A DNA stretch of 64,000 bases from Prevotellaceae bacterium UBA2744 (GTDB taxonomy: Bacteria > Bacteroidota > Bacteroidia > Bacteroidales > Bacteroidaceae). Below are positions 17,354-27,572 of this stretch, one piece after another. Below the pieces are notes generated by a model. The model did not search any database and was not told where the DNA came from. It saw only the letters and a program-made list of their open reading frames with translations. Positions within the stretch are counted from its first letter, which is position 1, and each line of letters opens with the position of its first letter. Position numbers and translations under genes: made by a program. Location of the stretch: assembly GCA_002353575.1 (NCBI GenBank), contig DEJQ01000019.1, forward strand, positions 136,520-200,519. Reading direction: 5' to 3'.

Positions 17354-18040
17354 ATGAAAGTTGTTAATTTTGCGGAAGAAAATAGCATTATCAACCATTT
17401 TATGGCAGAGCTGAGAGATAAGTCGTACCAGAAGAATCGAATGACGTTTCGCCACAACGTGGAACGTATTGGTGAGTTAATGGCCTATGAACTGTCGAAG
17501 ACGCTGGAGTATAAGCCTAAGACAGTGAAGACTCCGTTGGGACAGGTTGATATTCCACTGATGAGCCAGAAGGATATGGTTGTAGCTACTGTACTGCGTG
17601 CCGGACTGCCTTTCCATCAGGGCTTTCTCAATGTTTTTGATGGAGCCGACAATGCTTTCGTTTCGGCTTACCGAATGTATATCAATCGTGAGCATACCGA
17701 AGTAGGCGTACATGCTGAATATATCGCTACACCGAGCGTAAAGGGTAAGACTCTGCTTATTGTTGACCCTATGCTGGCTACTGGCGGCAGCCTGGCTGCT
17801 GCAATCGAGGCTCTGATGGAAGCAGGTAAACCGAAGAAAATTCATGTGTGCTGCATAATTGCTGCTCCCGAAGGTATCGATGTCGTGAAAAAGGCTCTGC
17901 CCGAAGACTCTACCATCTGGTGCGCTTCCATAGACCAAGGCATGAACGAACAAAAGTATATAGTTCCGGGATTCGGTGACTGCGGAGACCTCTGCTATGG
18001 CGAGAAGCTGCAGTCGTTCCGAAAGATTGTTGACAAGTAG
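17354..18040 (+). CDS. upp: Uracil phosphoribosyltransferase
   Basis: 228 residues, slightly longer than the usual 208-218. It converts uracil and PRPP to UMP in pyrimidine salvage. The PRPP loop reads VDPMLATGGSLAAAI near residue 137, and ATVLRAGLPFHQGF is the conserved upstream block. The C-terminus contains PGFGDCGDLCYG, as expected for the uracil-binding end. It has its own promoter and is followed at once by a terminator, so it is monocistronic. Confidence 0.95.
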   Translation: MKVVNFAEENSIINHFMAELRDKSYQKNRMTFRHNVERIGELMAYELSKTLEYKPKTVKTPLGQVDIPLMSQKDMVVATVLRAGLPFHQGFLNVFDGADNAFVSAYRMYINREHTEVGVHAEYIATPSVKGKTLLIVDPMLATGGSLAAAIEALMEAGKPKKIHVCCIIAAPEGIDVVKKALPEDSTIWCASIDQGMNEQKYIVPGFGDCGDLCYGEKLQSFRKIVDK

Positions 18041-18041
18041 T

Positions 18042-18066
18042 AGCGGTCGGTGTTGCCGCTTTTTTA
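18042..18066 (+). terminator. Rho-independent terminator of upp
   Basis: AGCGG (18042-18046) pairs with CCGCT (18056-18060), followed by six Ts. It lies two bases after the upp stop and just ahead of the convergent HD gene. Confidence 0.65.
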
Positions 18067-18600
18067 TTCAAATATTTTATTCCAGGCCTGGAAGCGGGCT
18101 GTGCCGTCGTTGCCGAATTTAAGGATTTTGTTGCAGGCTTCTTCTACTGTCCGCTCGTATTCGAGGCGGGTCTTGGAGAAGAACTTGTCGGCATAGCAGA
18201 TGATCTGTTCTTCGATGGTTACGGGCAGGAAGTCCTGAAGAGGAAGGGGGAGCGATTGCGCCTTGATGTCGGTTATGGTGATGCCGGTGCCGGTGTGACG
18301 TTCGCATACTCGCGCATGTCGCTCGAAGCCTTCCTTTCGCATTATTTCTGCCCCTAGAATTCCGTGACGAATGTATGGCTCGGTGCCGAAACAATAGATG
18401 CCGGGGGCGTTGGTAAGGAAGATGCCGAGGTCGTGGAGCATAGCAGCTTCTTCGATAAACTGGCGGTCGGCATCCAGTTCGGGGTGCTTATCGACAATAC
18501 GAAGTGCCTTGTCGGCAACAAGTCGCGAATGAACAGTCAAAATGTGTTTCAGTTCATTATCTTCAGGATAATACTTGTCTATAATGCTATTGTAGTCCAT
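18064..18600 (-). CDS. HD-domain phosphohydrolase
   Basis: 178 residues from the ATG at 18600, which begins the typical MDYNSIIDKYYP N-terminus. Upstream in-frame ATGs (18630, 18645) fall too close to, or inside, the promoter. The HD core shows HSRLVADKAL, then the metal site AAMLHDLGIF, then HGILGAEI and CERHTGTGI. Proteins like this hydrolyse nucleotides or other phosphate esters, but the substrate is unknown. It is transcribed divergently from valS. Confidence 0.85.
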   Translation of the reverse strand: MDYNSIIDKYYPEDNELKHILTVHSRLVADKALRIVDKHPELDADRQFIEEAAMLHDLGIFLTNAPGIYCFGTEPYIRHGILGAEIMRKEGFERHARVCERHTGTGITITDIKAQSLPLPLQDFLPVTIEEQIICYADKFFSKTRLEYERTVEEACNKILKFGNDGTARFQAWNKIFE

Positions 18601-18642
18601 TTTTTTTACTTCCGTTTTTTTGTTCTTCATATAAATTATGTG

Positions 18643-18650
18643 CAAAAGTA
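18643..18650 (-). promoter_or_regulatory. -7 box of the HD-domain gene
   Basis: Minus strand TACTTTTG, a full match to TAnnTTTG, 42 bp ahead of the ATG at 18600. It excludes the more upstream in-frame ATG at 18645, which lies within the box. Confidence 0.6.
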
Positions 18651-18674
18651 GTGGAAAAATCCAAAAAATGAATG

Positions 18675-18682
18675 TACCTTTG
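18675..18682 (+). promoter_or_regulatory. -7 box of valS
   Basis: TACCTTTG, full match to the Bacteroidetes -7 consensus, 33 bp ahead of the valS ATG. It lies 24 bp from the oppositely directed box of the HD gene, so the two promoters share a 115-bp divergent region. Confidence 0.65.
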
Positions 18683-18715
18683 CACGAAATTTGAAAAAAA
18701 AACAGATAATTACCA

Positions 18716-21460
18716 ATGGAATTAGCAAGTAAGTACTCTCCGCAGGAGATTGAAAAGAGATGGTATCAATACTGGATAGACAATAAATTGTTTGCCAGCA
18801 AACCCGATGGTCGCGAACCATACACTATAGTCATTCCGCCGCCAAACGTTACGGGTGTGCTCCACATGGGACACATGCTGAACAATACTATTCAGGACAT
18901 CCTGGTGCGCAAGGCACGGCTCGACGGAAAGAACGCATGCTGGGTTCCGGGTACGGACCATGCTTCGATTGCTACCGAAGCCAAGGTGGTGAACCGATTG
19001 GCTGAGCAGGGTATCAAAAAGCGTGACTTGACTCGCGAGGAGTTCCTGAAGCATGCATGGGCATGGACTGAGGAACACGGAGGCATCATCCTGAAGCAAC
19101 TGCGTCGTCTGGGTGCGAGTTGCGACTGGGATCGCACTGCATTCACGATGGACGAGAAGCGTAGCGAATCGGTGATGAAGGTGTTCGTAGATCTGTATGA
19201 GAAAGGACTCATCTACCGCGGACTGCGAATGGTGAACTGGGATCCGAAGGCACAGACTGTGCTTTCGACCGAGGAGGTCATCTATCGTGACGAGAAGAGC
19301 AAACTGTACTATCTGAAATACTATGTCGCAGACCCTGAGAACCTGCAGGCTGTAGGCAGCAAGGTATCAATCGAGGCTCTGACTCAGGAGGGCAACGTGA
19401 TTCATAAAGATTCGAAGGGATACTATGCTGTAGTGGCCACGACCCGTCCAGAGACTATAATGGGTGATACGGCTATGTGTATCAATCCAAAGGATCCGAA
19501 AAACCAGTGGTTGAGAGGCCATAAGGTGATTGTGCCATTGGTAGGCAGAGTGATTCCGGTTATCGAAGATAGATATGTAGATATAGAATTCGGAACAGGC
19601 TGTCTGAAGGTGACTCCGGCACACGATGCTAACGACTATGCTCTGGGTAAGACTCACAACCTGGAGACTATTGACATATTCAATCCGGACGGAACTCTGA
19701 GCGAGGCTGCAGGGTTGTATGTCGGTCAGGACCGTATGGATGTGCGCAAACAGATAGCTATCGACCTACAGGATGCAGGGTTGATGGAGAAAATAGAGGA
19801 TTACGACAATAAGGTAGGCTACTCGGAGCGTAATCAGGATACAGCCGTAGAACCGCGACTCTGCAAGCAGTGGTTCCTGAATATGAAGCACTTCGCAGAT
19901 ATTGCTCTGCCACCTGTACTTGATGGTAAAATCAAGTTCTATCCGACAAAGTACGTGACTACTTACCGCAACTGGCTGGAGAATATCCAGGACTGGTGTA
20001 TCAGTCGCCAGCTATGGTGGGGACACCGCATTCCGGCTTATTTCTTGCCAACAGGTGAAAACGAGGAAGAGCGCTATGTGGTAGCCCTGACAAAGGAGAA
20101 GGCACTGGAGAAGGCTAAGAAGATAGAAGGGTATGAGAATATTACCATCGACCAGTTGCAGCGCGACGAGGATGCCCTTGACACCTGGTTCTCATCTTGG
20201 TTGTGGCCGATAAGCTTGTTCGACGGAATCAACAATCCGGGCAACGAAGAGATAAAGTACTACTATCCTACATCTGTTCTAGTGACTGGTCCCGATATTA
20301 TTTTCTTCTGGGTGGCCCGCATGATTATGGCAGGCGAGGAATATCTGAAGGATGTACCGTTCCGCAGCGTATATTTTACAGGTATCGTACGTGATAAACT
20401 GGGAAGAAAGATGTCGAAGTCGCTCGGAAACTCTCCTGACCCACTGGGACTGATAGACCAATACGGAGCAGACGGAGTGCGCATGGGTATGCTGTTGTCG
20501 GCACCTGCAGGAAACGACATTCTCTTCGACGAGCAGCTCTGCCAGCAGGGTGCTGCCTTCTGTAATAAGATATGGAATGCATTCCGACTGGTTAAGGGCT
20601 GGCAGGTGGATAAGGACCTGAAGCAGCCAATGAGCAATGCGAATGCTTCTACCTGGATGGAGGCTAAGATAAAGAGTGCATACGAAGAGATAAACGACCT
20701 ATATGGCAAGTATCGTCTTAACGAGGCTCTGATGTCGGTATTCAAGTTGTTTACCGACGAATTCTCAGGATGGTATCTGGAAATGATAAAACCGGCTTAT
20801 CAAGCTCCGATTGACCAGAAAACCCTGGAGGAAACTCTGTGTTTCTTCGAACAGCTGATGAAGATAATTCATCCGTTCATGCCATTCATCACCGAGGAAC
20901 TGTACCAGCACATCGCTGAGCGCAAGGATGGTGAGAGCATCATGGTAAGTCCGCTGGAGATTGCTGCTCCAACAGCCAAGGATGCAGAAATCATTGCGAA
21001 GTACGAAGAATTGAAGCAGGTGGTTTCCGGTGTGCGTGCTGTGCGCCAGAGTAAGAACATATCTCCACGCGAACCACTCACATTAGAAGTGGTAATCGCA
21101 GCAGATGCGGATAACATAACCAAGGATGATGCTCTGGGAATGACCATCAGCAAGATGGCTTCGCTGGCTGGCATCGAGTATGTAGGCGAGAAGAGTGATG
21201 GCACTTCGGCATTCATGATAGGTACTACGGAATATGCCGTGCAACTGGGTAACCTCATAGATACAGAGGCCGAGATTCAGAAACTGGAGGCAGAACTGAA
21301 GCACTTGCAGGGTTTCCTCGTGAGTGTGCAGAAGAAACTGTCGAACGAGCGTTTCGTTGCTAATGCTCCGGCACAGGTTGTGGAACTGGAACGCAAGAAG
21401 CAGGCAGACGCAGAATCCAAGATAGCAACTATAACGGAAAGTCTGGCTAAACTGAGATAA
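18716..21460 (+). CDS. valS: Valyl-tRNA synthetase
   Basis: 914 residues, normal length. It charges tRNA-Val and edits mischarged threonine. The HIGH motif is HMGH at residues 50-53 after PPPNVTGVL. The editing-domain block is [12 protein letters not shown]. The KMSKS motif is [10 protein letters not shown] near 564. The C-terminal 70 residues form the heptad-rich arm ([20 protein letters not shown]) that contacts tRNA. It heads the run valS-MATE-DUF3737-patB. Confidence 0.98.
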   Translation: MELASKYSPQEIEKRWYQYWIDNKLFASKPDGREPYTIVIPPPNVTGVLHMGHMLNNTIQDILVRKARLDGKNACWVPGTDHASIATEAKVVNRLAEQGIKKRDLTREEFLKHAWAWTEEHGGIILKQLRRLGASCDWDRTAFTMDEKRSESVMKVFVDLYEKGLIYRGLRMVNWDPKAQTVLSTEEVIYRDEKSKLYYLKYYVADPENLQAVGSKVSIEALTQEGNVIHKDSKGYYAVVATTRPETIMGDTAMCINPKDPKNQWLRGHKVIVPLVGRVIPVIEDRYVDIEFGTGCLKVTPAHDANDYALGKTHNLETIDIFNPDGTLSEAAGLYVGQDRMDVRKQIAIDLQDAGLMEKIEDYDNKVGYSERNQDTAVEPRLCKQWFLNMKHFADIALPPVLDGKIKFYPTKYVTTYRNWLENIQDWCISRQLWWGHRIPAYFLPTGENEEERYVVALTKEKALEKAKKIEGYENITIDQLQRDEDALDTWFSSWLWPISLFDGINNPGNEEIKYYYPTSVLVTGPDIIFFWVARMIMAGEEYLKDVPFRSVYFTGIVRDKLGRKMSKSLGNSPDPLGLIDQYGADGVRMGMLLSAPAGNDILFDEQLCQQGAAFCNKIWNAFRLVKGWQVDKDLKQPMSNANASTWMEAKIKSAYEEINDLYGKYRLNEALMSVFKLFTDEFSGWYLEMIKPAYQAPIDQKTLEETLCFFEQLMKIIHPFMPFITEELYQHIAERKDGESIMVSPLEIAAPTAKDAEIIAKYEELKQVVSGVRAVRQSKNISPREPLTLEVVIAADADNITKDDALGMTISKMASLAGIEYVGEKSDGTSAFMIGTTEYAVQLGNLIDTEAEIQKLEAELKHLQGFLVSVQKKLSNERFVANAPAQVVELERKKQADAESKIATITESLAKLR

Positions 21461-21467
21461 TTGGTAT

Positions 21468-22898
21468 ATGGCAAGAAGCATGTCGAAAGATGAACTTCTT
21501 GGTTTGGTCAGAAAGGGAGCAAGAAGTATGTCGTGGCAAGAAAAGCTGCGACTTACTATTTTGTTGAGTCTGCCCGCGATGGTGGCACAGATTTCATCGA
21601 TAGCAATGCAGATAATAGATGCAGCTATGCTGGGACACCTGGGCACACTGGAATCTGCTACCGTAGGACTGGTATCGACGACGATATGGATGTTTGGTGG
21701 ACTGTGCTCAGCCTTTGCTACGGGCTTTGCCGTGCAGGTAGCCCACAGAGTGGGGGCGGAAGATTCCGAGGGTGCCAGAAATATAGTAAAACAGGGAATG
21801 GTGGCCTGTTTGGCATTCGGACTACTGATGATGACGATAGGACTTTCGATTGCGCCTATGCTGCCATACTGGCTGGGAGCAGAGAGAAGTCTGTGCAATG
21901 GGGCTTCGGAGTACTTCAGCATCGTTGCTCTTGCCTTTCCGATTCTGGAGGTTAATATGCTGGCAGCAGCAAGTTTGAGATGTTCGGGAAATATTAAGGT
22001 TCCAAGTTTTCTGAATGCTTCGATGTGTATGATAGATATCATATTTAATTATGTGTTCATCTTCAGACTGAATATGGGAACGAGGGGGGCTGCATTGGGA
22101 ACTCTGGTAGCTTATATCGTCACTATGTTGATGATGACTTATTACCTGACGATGAAGGATGAACGACTCCGATTCTCGCTTGACTCTACAAATGCGGCTT
22201 CGTCGGATCTGCAGGCTTTCATACCTCGTAAGGAAACACTTAAAAATGTGCTGAGAATCGGTTCTCCGATAGGATTGGAAAGAGGTGTGATGTGTGGTGC
22301 ACAGATAGCCATTACACGAATCATAGCTCCGCTGGGGTCGGTCGCCATAGCTGCAAATACATTCGGAATAAATATAGAGAGTTTGTGCTATATGCCAGGA
22401 TATGGTATATCGGAAGCTGCAACTACAATGGTAGGTCAGAGTGCCGGTGCAAGAAGGAAGGACTTGATGCGCAGTTTTGCCTGGATTTCTATGGCGCTGG
22501 GTATGTCGATAATGGCTCTGATGGGATTCCTGATGGCTGTGTTTGCTCCAGAGATGATGAGTATAGTTACAAACGATCAGGACGTGATAGACCTGGGAGC
22601 AGAAGTGCTTCGTATCGAAGCTTGGGCAGAACCTATGTTTGCCGCAAGCATTGTTGCCTATGGAGCATTTGTGGGATCGGGAAATACTTTGATTCCAAGT
22701 GTTCTGAATTTGGGCAGCATATGGATTGTAAGACTCACACTTGCAACCTTGCTGGCTCCAACGATGGGACTCAGGGGTGTGTGGATTGCTATGTGTATAG
22801 AACTATGCTGGCGAGGAATGGTCTTCATTATCAGGCTGATGGGCAGAAGCTGGACGAAGGAGAGCATATCAGATGTGAAAGACGAACTAAATGAATAA
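21468..22898 (+). CDS. MATE family multidrug/Na+ antiporter
   Basis: 476 residues with about twelve hydrophobic segments in two halves. The first TM carries LSLPAMVAQISSIAMQIIDA, typical of MATE proteins, and PIGLERGVMCGAQ begins the second half. MATE proteins export cationic drugs or metabolites in exchange for Na+ or H+. It starts 7 bp after the valS stop, so it is probably cotranscribed. An ATG four codons downstream is also possible. The substrate cannot be read from the sequence. Confidence 0.92.
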   Translation: MARSMSKDELLGLVRKGARSMSWQEKLRLTILLSLPAMVAQISSIAMQIIDAAMLGHLGTLESATVGLVSTTIWMFGGLCSAFATGFAVQVAHRVGAEDSEGARNIVKQGMVACLAFGLLMMTIGLSIAPMLPYWLGAERSLCNGASEYFSIVALAFPILEVNMLAAASLRCSGNIKVPSFLNASMCMIDIIFNYVFIFRLNMGTRGAALGTLVAYIVTMLMMTYYLTMKDERLRFSLDSTNAASSDLQAFIPRKETLKNVLRIGSPIGLERGVMCGAQIAITRIIAPLGSVAIAANTFGINIESLCYMPGYGISEAATTMVGQSAGARRKDLMRSFAWISMALGMSIMALMGFLMAVFAPEMMSIVTNDQDVIDLGAEVLRIEAWAEPMFAASIVAYGAFVGSGNTLIPSVLNLGSIWIVRLTLATLLAPTMGLRGVWIAMCIELCWRGMVFIIRLMGRSWTKESISDVKDELNE

Positions 22899-22913
22899 TA
22901 TAATAATAAAAAA

Positions 22914-23765
22914 ATGGAATTAATAAAGAATAAGGAATATGGAGGCGAACGCCCGCTATACGCATCTCATAATCTGCGTCTTGATGGCGTGACCATACAT
23001 GTGGGCGAGTCGTCTATAAAGGAATGCAGCAACATAGAAGCTGAGGGTTGCACCTTTGAAGGGAAGTATGTATTCTGGGAGACAGACGATTTCAAGGTGA
23101 ATAACTGCTATTTTGCCGAGAGCGCTCGCAGCAGTATGTGGTATTCGCGGCGCATGAAGATGACAAACTGCAAGGTGGACGCTCCGAAACTGTTTCGCAG
23201 GATGGACGGCATAGACGTTGAGAATACTGATTTTCCTAACGGAGAACAATATCTATGGGACTGCAAGAATATACGCATGAAGAATGTACAGATTGATAAC
23301 TGTGACTATGTCTTCATGCATTCGGAAAATATATATCTGGAAAACTATCGGCAGGAAGGTAACTATGGGTTTCAGTATGCTAAGAAAGTAGAGATACACA
23401 ATGCCGTGATAAACTCGAAAGACTCGTTTTGGGAGTCGGAAAACGTGACTATCTACGATTCAGAAATAAACGGAGAATATCTGGCATGGTACGGAAAGAA
23501 CATAAGACTGGTGCGCTGCCATCTGACTGGCGAACAACTGCTATGCTATGTTGACGGACTGACACTGGAGGACTGCACATTCGGCGAGGATGCAAATCTG
23601 ATACTGGAGTATTCGACAGTGAATGGAACGATAAAAGGGGATGTACATAGCATAAAGAACCCTACAAGCGGAACTATAAAGGTTGAAGGAAAGGTAGGGG
23701 AAATCATCTGGGATGAGAACCAAAAAGCTCCGGCTGACGCTAAAGTTATAGTTGAAGGAAAATGA
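22914..23765 (+). CDS. DUF3737 family right-handed beta-helix protein
   Basis: 283 residues of short, regular beta repeats (for example IRLVRCHLTGEQLLCYVDGL and VTIYDSEINGEYLAWYGKN), rich in Asn, Cys and Trp. This is the DUF3737 pattern, predicted to fold as a right-handed beta-helix. There is no signal peptide, so it is likely cytoplasmic. Its stop overlaps the patB start (ATGA, 23762-23765), and it follows the MATE gene by 15 bp. I know of no established function for the family. Confidence 0.85.
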   Translation: MELIKNKEYGGERPLYASHNLRLDGVTIHVGESSIKECSNIEAEGCTFEGKYVFWETDDFKVNNCYFAESARSSMWYSRRMKMTNCKVDAPKLFRRMDGIDVENTDFPNGEQYLWDCKNIRMKNVQIDNCDYVFMHSENIYLENYRQEGNYGFQYAKKVEIHNAVINSKDSFWESENVTIYDSEINGEYLAWYGKNIRLVRCHLTGEQLLCYVDGLTLEDCTFGEDANLILEYSTVNGTIKGDVHSIKNPTSGTIKVEGKVGEIIWDENQKAPADAKVIVEGK

Positions 23766-24943
23766 AATACAATTTTGATAAGCATATAGATAGGCGTGGA
23801 ACTAACTGCGTAAAATGGGATGAGTTAACCGATTCGGAAATCATTCCCATGTGGGTGGCTGATATGGATTTCGAAACAGCTCCATGTATTAGCAAGGCGC
23901 TGAAGGAAAGAATCGAACATGGATGCTATGGATATACTTTTGTGCCAGACAGTTTCTATAATGCTACCATAGACTGGTTTGCCCATCGCCATAACTGGAG
24001 GATAAGCGGCAAGGAGACATTCATATACACAAGTGGAGTAGTTCCGGCTCTGTCGGCTATCATCAAGGCGATGACGAATGAAGGCGATAAAGTGCTTATC
24101 CAGACGCCTGTGTATAACTGCTTCTTCTCCAGCATAAGGAACAACGGCTGCGAAGTCGTTGAAAACCCTTTGTTGCAGGGAGAGACCGTCGGAATAGATT
24201 GGGCGGATTTCGAAAGAAAATGCCAAGACCCGAAGGTGAAGGTGTTTGTGCTGTGTAATCCTCATAATCCTGTGGGCAGGGTATGGACTAAGGATGAACT
24301 GAAAAGGATGGGGGATATTTGTCTGAAAAACGGAGTCATGGTAATAAGTGATGAGATACACTGTGAATTTGTGTATTCGAAGGAGAAACCATATACCCCA
24401 TATGCTTCTATTTCAGAAGATTTTGCCCAGCACTGTGCTGTATGTGTGTCACCAAGCAAGGCATATAACATAGCCGGACTGCAGATTGCAAATATAATTG
24501 CCGAGAACAGCGAATTGAGAGCCAAGATTGACAGGGCTATAAACGTGAATGAGGTGTGCGATGTGAATCCGTTCGGAGTAATTGCCCTGCAGGCTGCATA
24601 CAGCAAAGAGGGCGAAGAATGGCTGGACGAACTCTGCGAATATATCCACGGTAATTACATTCTGGCAAAAAGCATGGTTGAAAGAAAGCTACCCGAGGTG
24701 AGGATAACTCCGCTTGAAGGTACTTATCTGATGTGGGCTGATGTGAAGGCCTTGGGACTGAAGGTGGGAGAACTATGTGATAAACTGCAAAATGAAGGCA
24801 AAGTGTATGTGAATCCAGGTACTATGTACGGAGAAAAAACAGGCGAGGGTTACATTCGTATAAACCTCGCCACTCGTCGTTCCCTCGTTGAGGAGGGTAT
24901 GAGAAGACTTATCAGAGTCTGTTGTCAGCATTTGGGAAGATAA
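23762..24943 (+). CDS. patB: MalY/PatB-type pyridoxal-phosphate C-S lyase or aminotransferase
   Basis: 393 residues, fold type I aminotransferase. Features seen are the N-terminal KWDEL and [14 protein letters not shown] blocks of the MalY/PatB group, the turn block [23 protein letters not shown] with the PLP-binding Asp, and [12 protein letters not shown] with the Schiff-base lysine. Members cleave cystathionine or cysteine S-conjugates, and E. coli MalY also affects maltose regulation. It overlaps DUF3737 by 4 bp. Its 3' end overlaps panD tail to tail by 32 bp. Confidence 0.88.
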   Translation: MKYNFDKHIDRRGTNCVKWDELTDSEIIPMWVADMDFETAPCISKALKERIEHGCYGYTFVPDSFYNATIDWFAHRHNWRISGKETFIYTSGVVPALSAIIKAMTNEGDKVLIQTPVYNCFFSSIRNNGCEVVENPLLQGETVGIDWADFERKCQDPKVKVFVLCNPHNPVGRVWTKDELKRMGDICLKNGVMVISDEIHCEFVYSKEKPYTPYASISEDFAQHCAVCVSPSKAYNIAGLQIANIIAENSELRAKIDRAINVNEVCDVNPFGVIALQAAYSKEGEEWLDELCEYIHGNYILAKSMVERKLPEVRITPLEGTYLMWADVKALGLKVGELCDKLQNEGKVYVNPGTMYGEKTGEGYIRINLATRRSLVEEGMRRLIRVCCQHLGR

Positions 24944-25256
24944 CAGTAGGCTTCCAGCGTTTTGCCTCTTCAAAGTCCATGATGGCATAAGACATGATGA
25001 TGATGACATCGCCAATCTGAACTTTACGGGCAGAGGCTCCGTTGAGACAAATACAACCGCTGCCACGCTCGCCCTTGATAACATAAGTATCAAGGCGTTC
25101 GCCATTGTTGTTGTTCGCAATGTGCACTCGTTCTCCCTCAATGATATTTGCAGCATCCATCAAGTCTTCATCGATAGTGATGCTACCCATGTAATTGAGG
25201 TTTGCCTCGGTAACCTTGGCACAGTGTATTTTGGATTTCAGAACTTCTATCTGCAT
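24912..25256 (-). CDS. panD: Aspartate 1-decarboxylase
   Basis: 114 residues. It makes beta-alanine for pantothenate and coenzyme A. The proenzyme cuts itself between Gly24 and Ser25 (NYMGSITID) to form the pyruvoyl cofactor. Other core blocks are [26 protein letters not shown] and [12 protein letters not shown]. It lies 34 bp downstream of panC and forms an operon with it. Its 3' end overlaps patB. Confidence 0.96.
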   Translation of the reverse strand: MQIEVLKSKIHCAKVTEANLNYMGSITIDEDLMDAANIIEGERVHIANNNNGERLDTYVIKGERGSGCICLNGASARKVQIGDVIIIMSYAIMDFEEAKRWKPTVIFPNADNRL

Positions 25257-25290
25257 TTCCTTTTTTCTTATATTTGTGGATTAGAATCCG

Positions 25291-26139
25291 TTATTTATAG
25301 TTTATGTTGTCTATGAGTCGGATAGGAGTGTGTCCGCAGAATACTGTGATGCAACCCTGAATGTGCTCTGCTTCGTTCCAGTCTGTAACAGAACAGAGGG
25401 TGAGGGCATCAACTATCTCGTAATATTGTACTTCCAGACCGTTAACACTATCTATCTCGTCAATCACACTTTGCTTTGTCTCGGCAACTGTGTGCTGCTT
25501 CGCATAATCTACACTGCGACTGAGAGCTTTGAAGATAGCAGGAGCTATCTGACGCTCAGCTATAGTGAGAAGGGTATTGCGGCTGGAAAGAGCAAGTCCG
25601 TCGCTCTCACGAACTATAGGACACGGACAAATGGTAAGGTCAGGGAAGTATTCGGCTGCCATAGCGCGGATAACGGCTATCTGCTGAAAGTCTTTCTCTC
25701 CGAAATAAGCACGGTCGGGCTCTACAAATACAAAGAGTTTGCTGACAATCTGGCATACTCCATTGAAATGACCAGGACGGAAAGCACCCTCCATGACTGT
25801 GTCAGTAGGAGGGTAGCTGAACTGACGAGTGTCGGGTTCAGGATATACCTCGTCGGCAGTAGGGGCAAACATAACTGTTGCACCCAGTCCTGCAAGCAAG
25901 TCGCGGTCGGCTTCGAAAGTACGAGGATAATTGGCAAGGTCATTCTTGTCGTTAAACTGTGTCGGATTCACAAAAACACTGACGATTGTAACGTCGTTCT
26001 CATAGATAGAACGCTTTACGAGCGATGCATGACCATTATGGAGAGCTCCCATAGTGGGGACAAGTCCGACTGTCTTGCCTGCTGCCTTATATGAGGCAAC
26101 CCTGGTCTTTAGATCTGCAATTTTACTAACTACTTCCAT
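25291..26139 (-). CDS. panC: Pantothenate synthetase
   Basis: 282 residues from the ATG at 26139 (MEVVSKIADL). It joins pantoate and beta-alanine with ATP. The nucleotide motif is PTMGALHNGHASL. Substrate blocks are FVNPTQFN, GEKDFQQIAVI and SDGLALSSRN. An in-frame ATG at 26151 is too close to the -7 box. First gene of the panC-panD pair, divergent from the phospholipase D gene. Confidence 0.96.
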   Translation of the reverse strand: MEVVSKIADLKTRVASYKAAGKTVGLVPTMGALHNGHASLVKRSIYENDVTIVSVFVNPTQFNDKNDLANYPRTFEADRDLLAGLGATVMFAPTADEVYPEPDTRQFSYPPTDTVMEGAFRPGHFNGVCQIVSKLFVFVEPDRAYFGEKDFQQIAVIRAMAAEYFPDLTICPCPIVRESDGLALSSRNTLLTIAERQIAPAIFKALSRSVDYAKQHTVAETKQSVIDEIDSVNGLEVQYYEIVDALTLCSVTDWNEAEHIQGCITVFCGHTPIRLIDNINYK

Positions 26140-26161
26140 TTTTATGTACATAAATTGCGTG

Positions 26162-26193
26162 CGAAGGTACGGCAAAACGAGAGAAAAGACAAA
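26162..26193 (-). promoter_or_regulatory. Promoter of panC-panD
   Basis: Minus strand: TTTG (26190-26193) as -33, a spacer of exactly 20 bp, then TACCTTCG (26162-26169) as -7. This is the best full two-part Bacteroidetes promoter in the window. Confidence 0.8.
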
Positions 26194-26264
26194 CTCTTTT
26201 GTGCATTTTTATTTTTTTATATTTTATTTGTAATGTAGTAGCAATAGTTTTTATAAAAAAACCG

Positions 26265-26272
26265 TACCTTCG
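26265..26272 (+). promoter_or_regulatory. -7 box of the phospholipase D gene
   Basis: TACCTTCG, the same octamer as in the divergent panC promoter, 19 bp ahead of the chosen ATG at 26292. No -33 match at the right spacing. Confidence 0.55.
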
Positions 26273-26291
26273 CATCGTGAAAGCGATAGTT

Positions 26292-27572
26292 ATGAGGTTA
26301 TATGGTTTTAGGATGTGCAGATCGGTGCTGATGATGTGCCTGCTGTTGATAATGTGTTGTCCGCAATGCATATTAGCACAAAACAATACCGATGCCAATT
26401 CTGCCACCGAGGCATTAGCCAAACACATGACTGAGAAGAGGAGTCTGAGAATCACACACGACAACGAACTGAAATTCTTTAGCTGTGGACATGATAAGTT
26501 TGTTGACCTCTTTGAGGATGTGCGACAGGCAAAGAGTTTTATTCATCTCGAGTATTTCAATTTCAGAAATGATTCTATTGCAGGACTGCTTTTTCAGTTG
26601 CTGGCACAAAAGGTAAAGGAGGGAGTAAAGGTAAGAGCCCTATATGATGCATTTGGAAATTCGTCGAACAATCGACCGATTAAGTCTGCTATGCATGACA
26701 GCATCCGTGCACTTGGCATTGACCTTGTACTTTTCGACCCTATTAGATTTCCGTGGGTAAACCATATTATACCGCGTGATCACAGGAAGATTGTGGTAAT
26801 CGACGGAAGGGTGGCATATACGGGAGGAATGAACGTGGCAGACTACTATATCGAGGGAATTCCAGGAATAGGCGACTGGCACGATCTGCATATGAGGATT
26901 CAGGGCGGAGCAGTGGATGATTTGCACAGGATATTTGCGCGTATATGGAAGAAGGTGACTGGAGAGAAGATTGAAGGAATCAATTATTTCCCAAGAGAAT
27001 ACGGAGTAAATATGCCAACGGGCAACAATGACCTTGTTATCATAGACCGGGCGACAGGAAAAAGTTCGGATGCCATCCGCGACCTCTTCGTGACGATGAT
27101 AAACAGTGCGAAGAAAAGTGTGAAACTGATAAATCCGTATTTCGTTCCTACTCATAGGGTTCGTCAGGCTCTGAAGAGGGCAGTGGACCGCGGAATAGAC
27201 GTACAGATAATGCTTTCGGCTAAAAGTGATATTCCGCTTACTCCAGAGGCAACCCATTATGTGGGAAATAATCTGATGAAGCGCGGTGCAAGGGTGTGGC
27301 TGTTTGAAGGTGGTTTCCACCACTCAAAACTGATGATTGTGGATGATGAACTGTGCACTGTGGGGTCGTCGAATATGGATGCAAGAAGTCTGCGATGCGA
27401 CTACGAAGTAAATACTCTGATTCTGTCGCCGAAACTCACCCAGGAGATGGTTACCCTGTTCGAGGCCCAGAAACAGAGTGCATTCGAAATAAAGAAAGGA
27501 TACTGGCGTACAAGAACTAAGTGGAAACAGTTTGTAGGCTGGTTTGGCAACCTTCTTACTCCGGTATTATAA
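26292..27572 (+). CDS. Phospholipase D family protein, cardiolipin synthase-like
   Basis: 426 residues. An N-terminal hydrophobic stretch (about 9-28) is a signal or anchor. Two HKD motifs are complete: HRKIVVIDGRVAYTGGMN and HSKLMIVDDELCTVGSSN, each followed by the conserved Gly/Ser-Asn. Proteins of this form transfer phosphatidyl groups to make cardiolipin, or cut phosphodiesters. The lack of the usual paired N-terminal TM helices of Cls leaves the exact reaction open. Start at 26292 fits the promoter; a GTG at 26277 would leave almost no leader. Its stop overlaps the next gene's start (TAATG). Confidence 0.85.
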   Translation: MRLYGFRMCRSVLMMCLLLIMCCPQCILAQNNTDANSATEALAKHMTEKRSLRITHDNELKFFSCGHDKFVDLFEDVRQAKSFIHLEYFNFRNDSIAGLLFQLLAQKVKEGVKVRALYDAFGNSSNNRPIKSAMHDSIRALGIDLVLFDPIRFPWVNHIIPRDHRKIVVIDGRVAYTGGMNVADYYIEGIPGIGDWHDLHMRIQGGAVDDLHRIFARIWKKVTGEKIEGINYFPREYGVNMPTGNNDLVIIDRATGKSSDAIRDLFVTMINSAKKSVKLINPYFVPTHRVRQALKRAVDRGIDVQIMLSAKSDIPLTPEATHYVGNNLMKRGARVWLFEGGFHHSKLMIVDDELCTVGSSNMDARSLRCDYEVNTLILSPKLTQEMVTLFEAQKQSAFEIKKGYWRTRTKWKQFVGWFGNLLTPVL

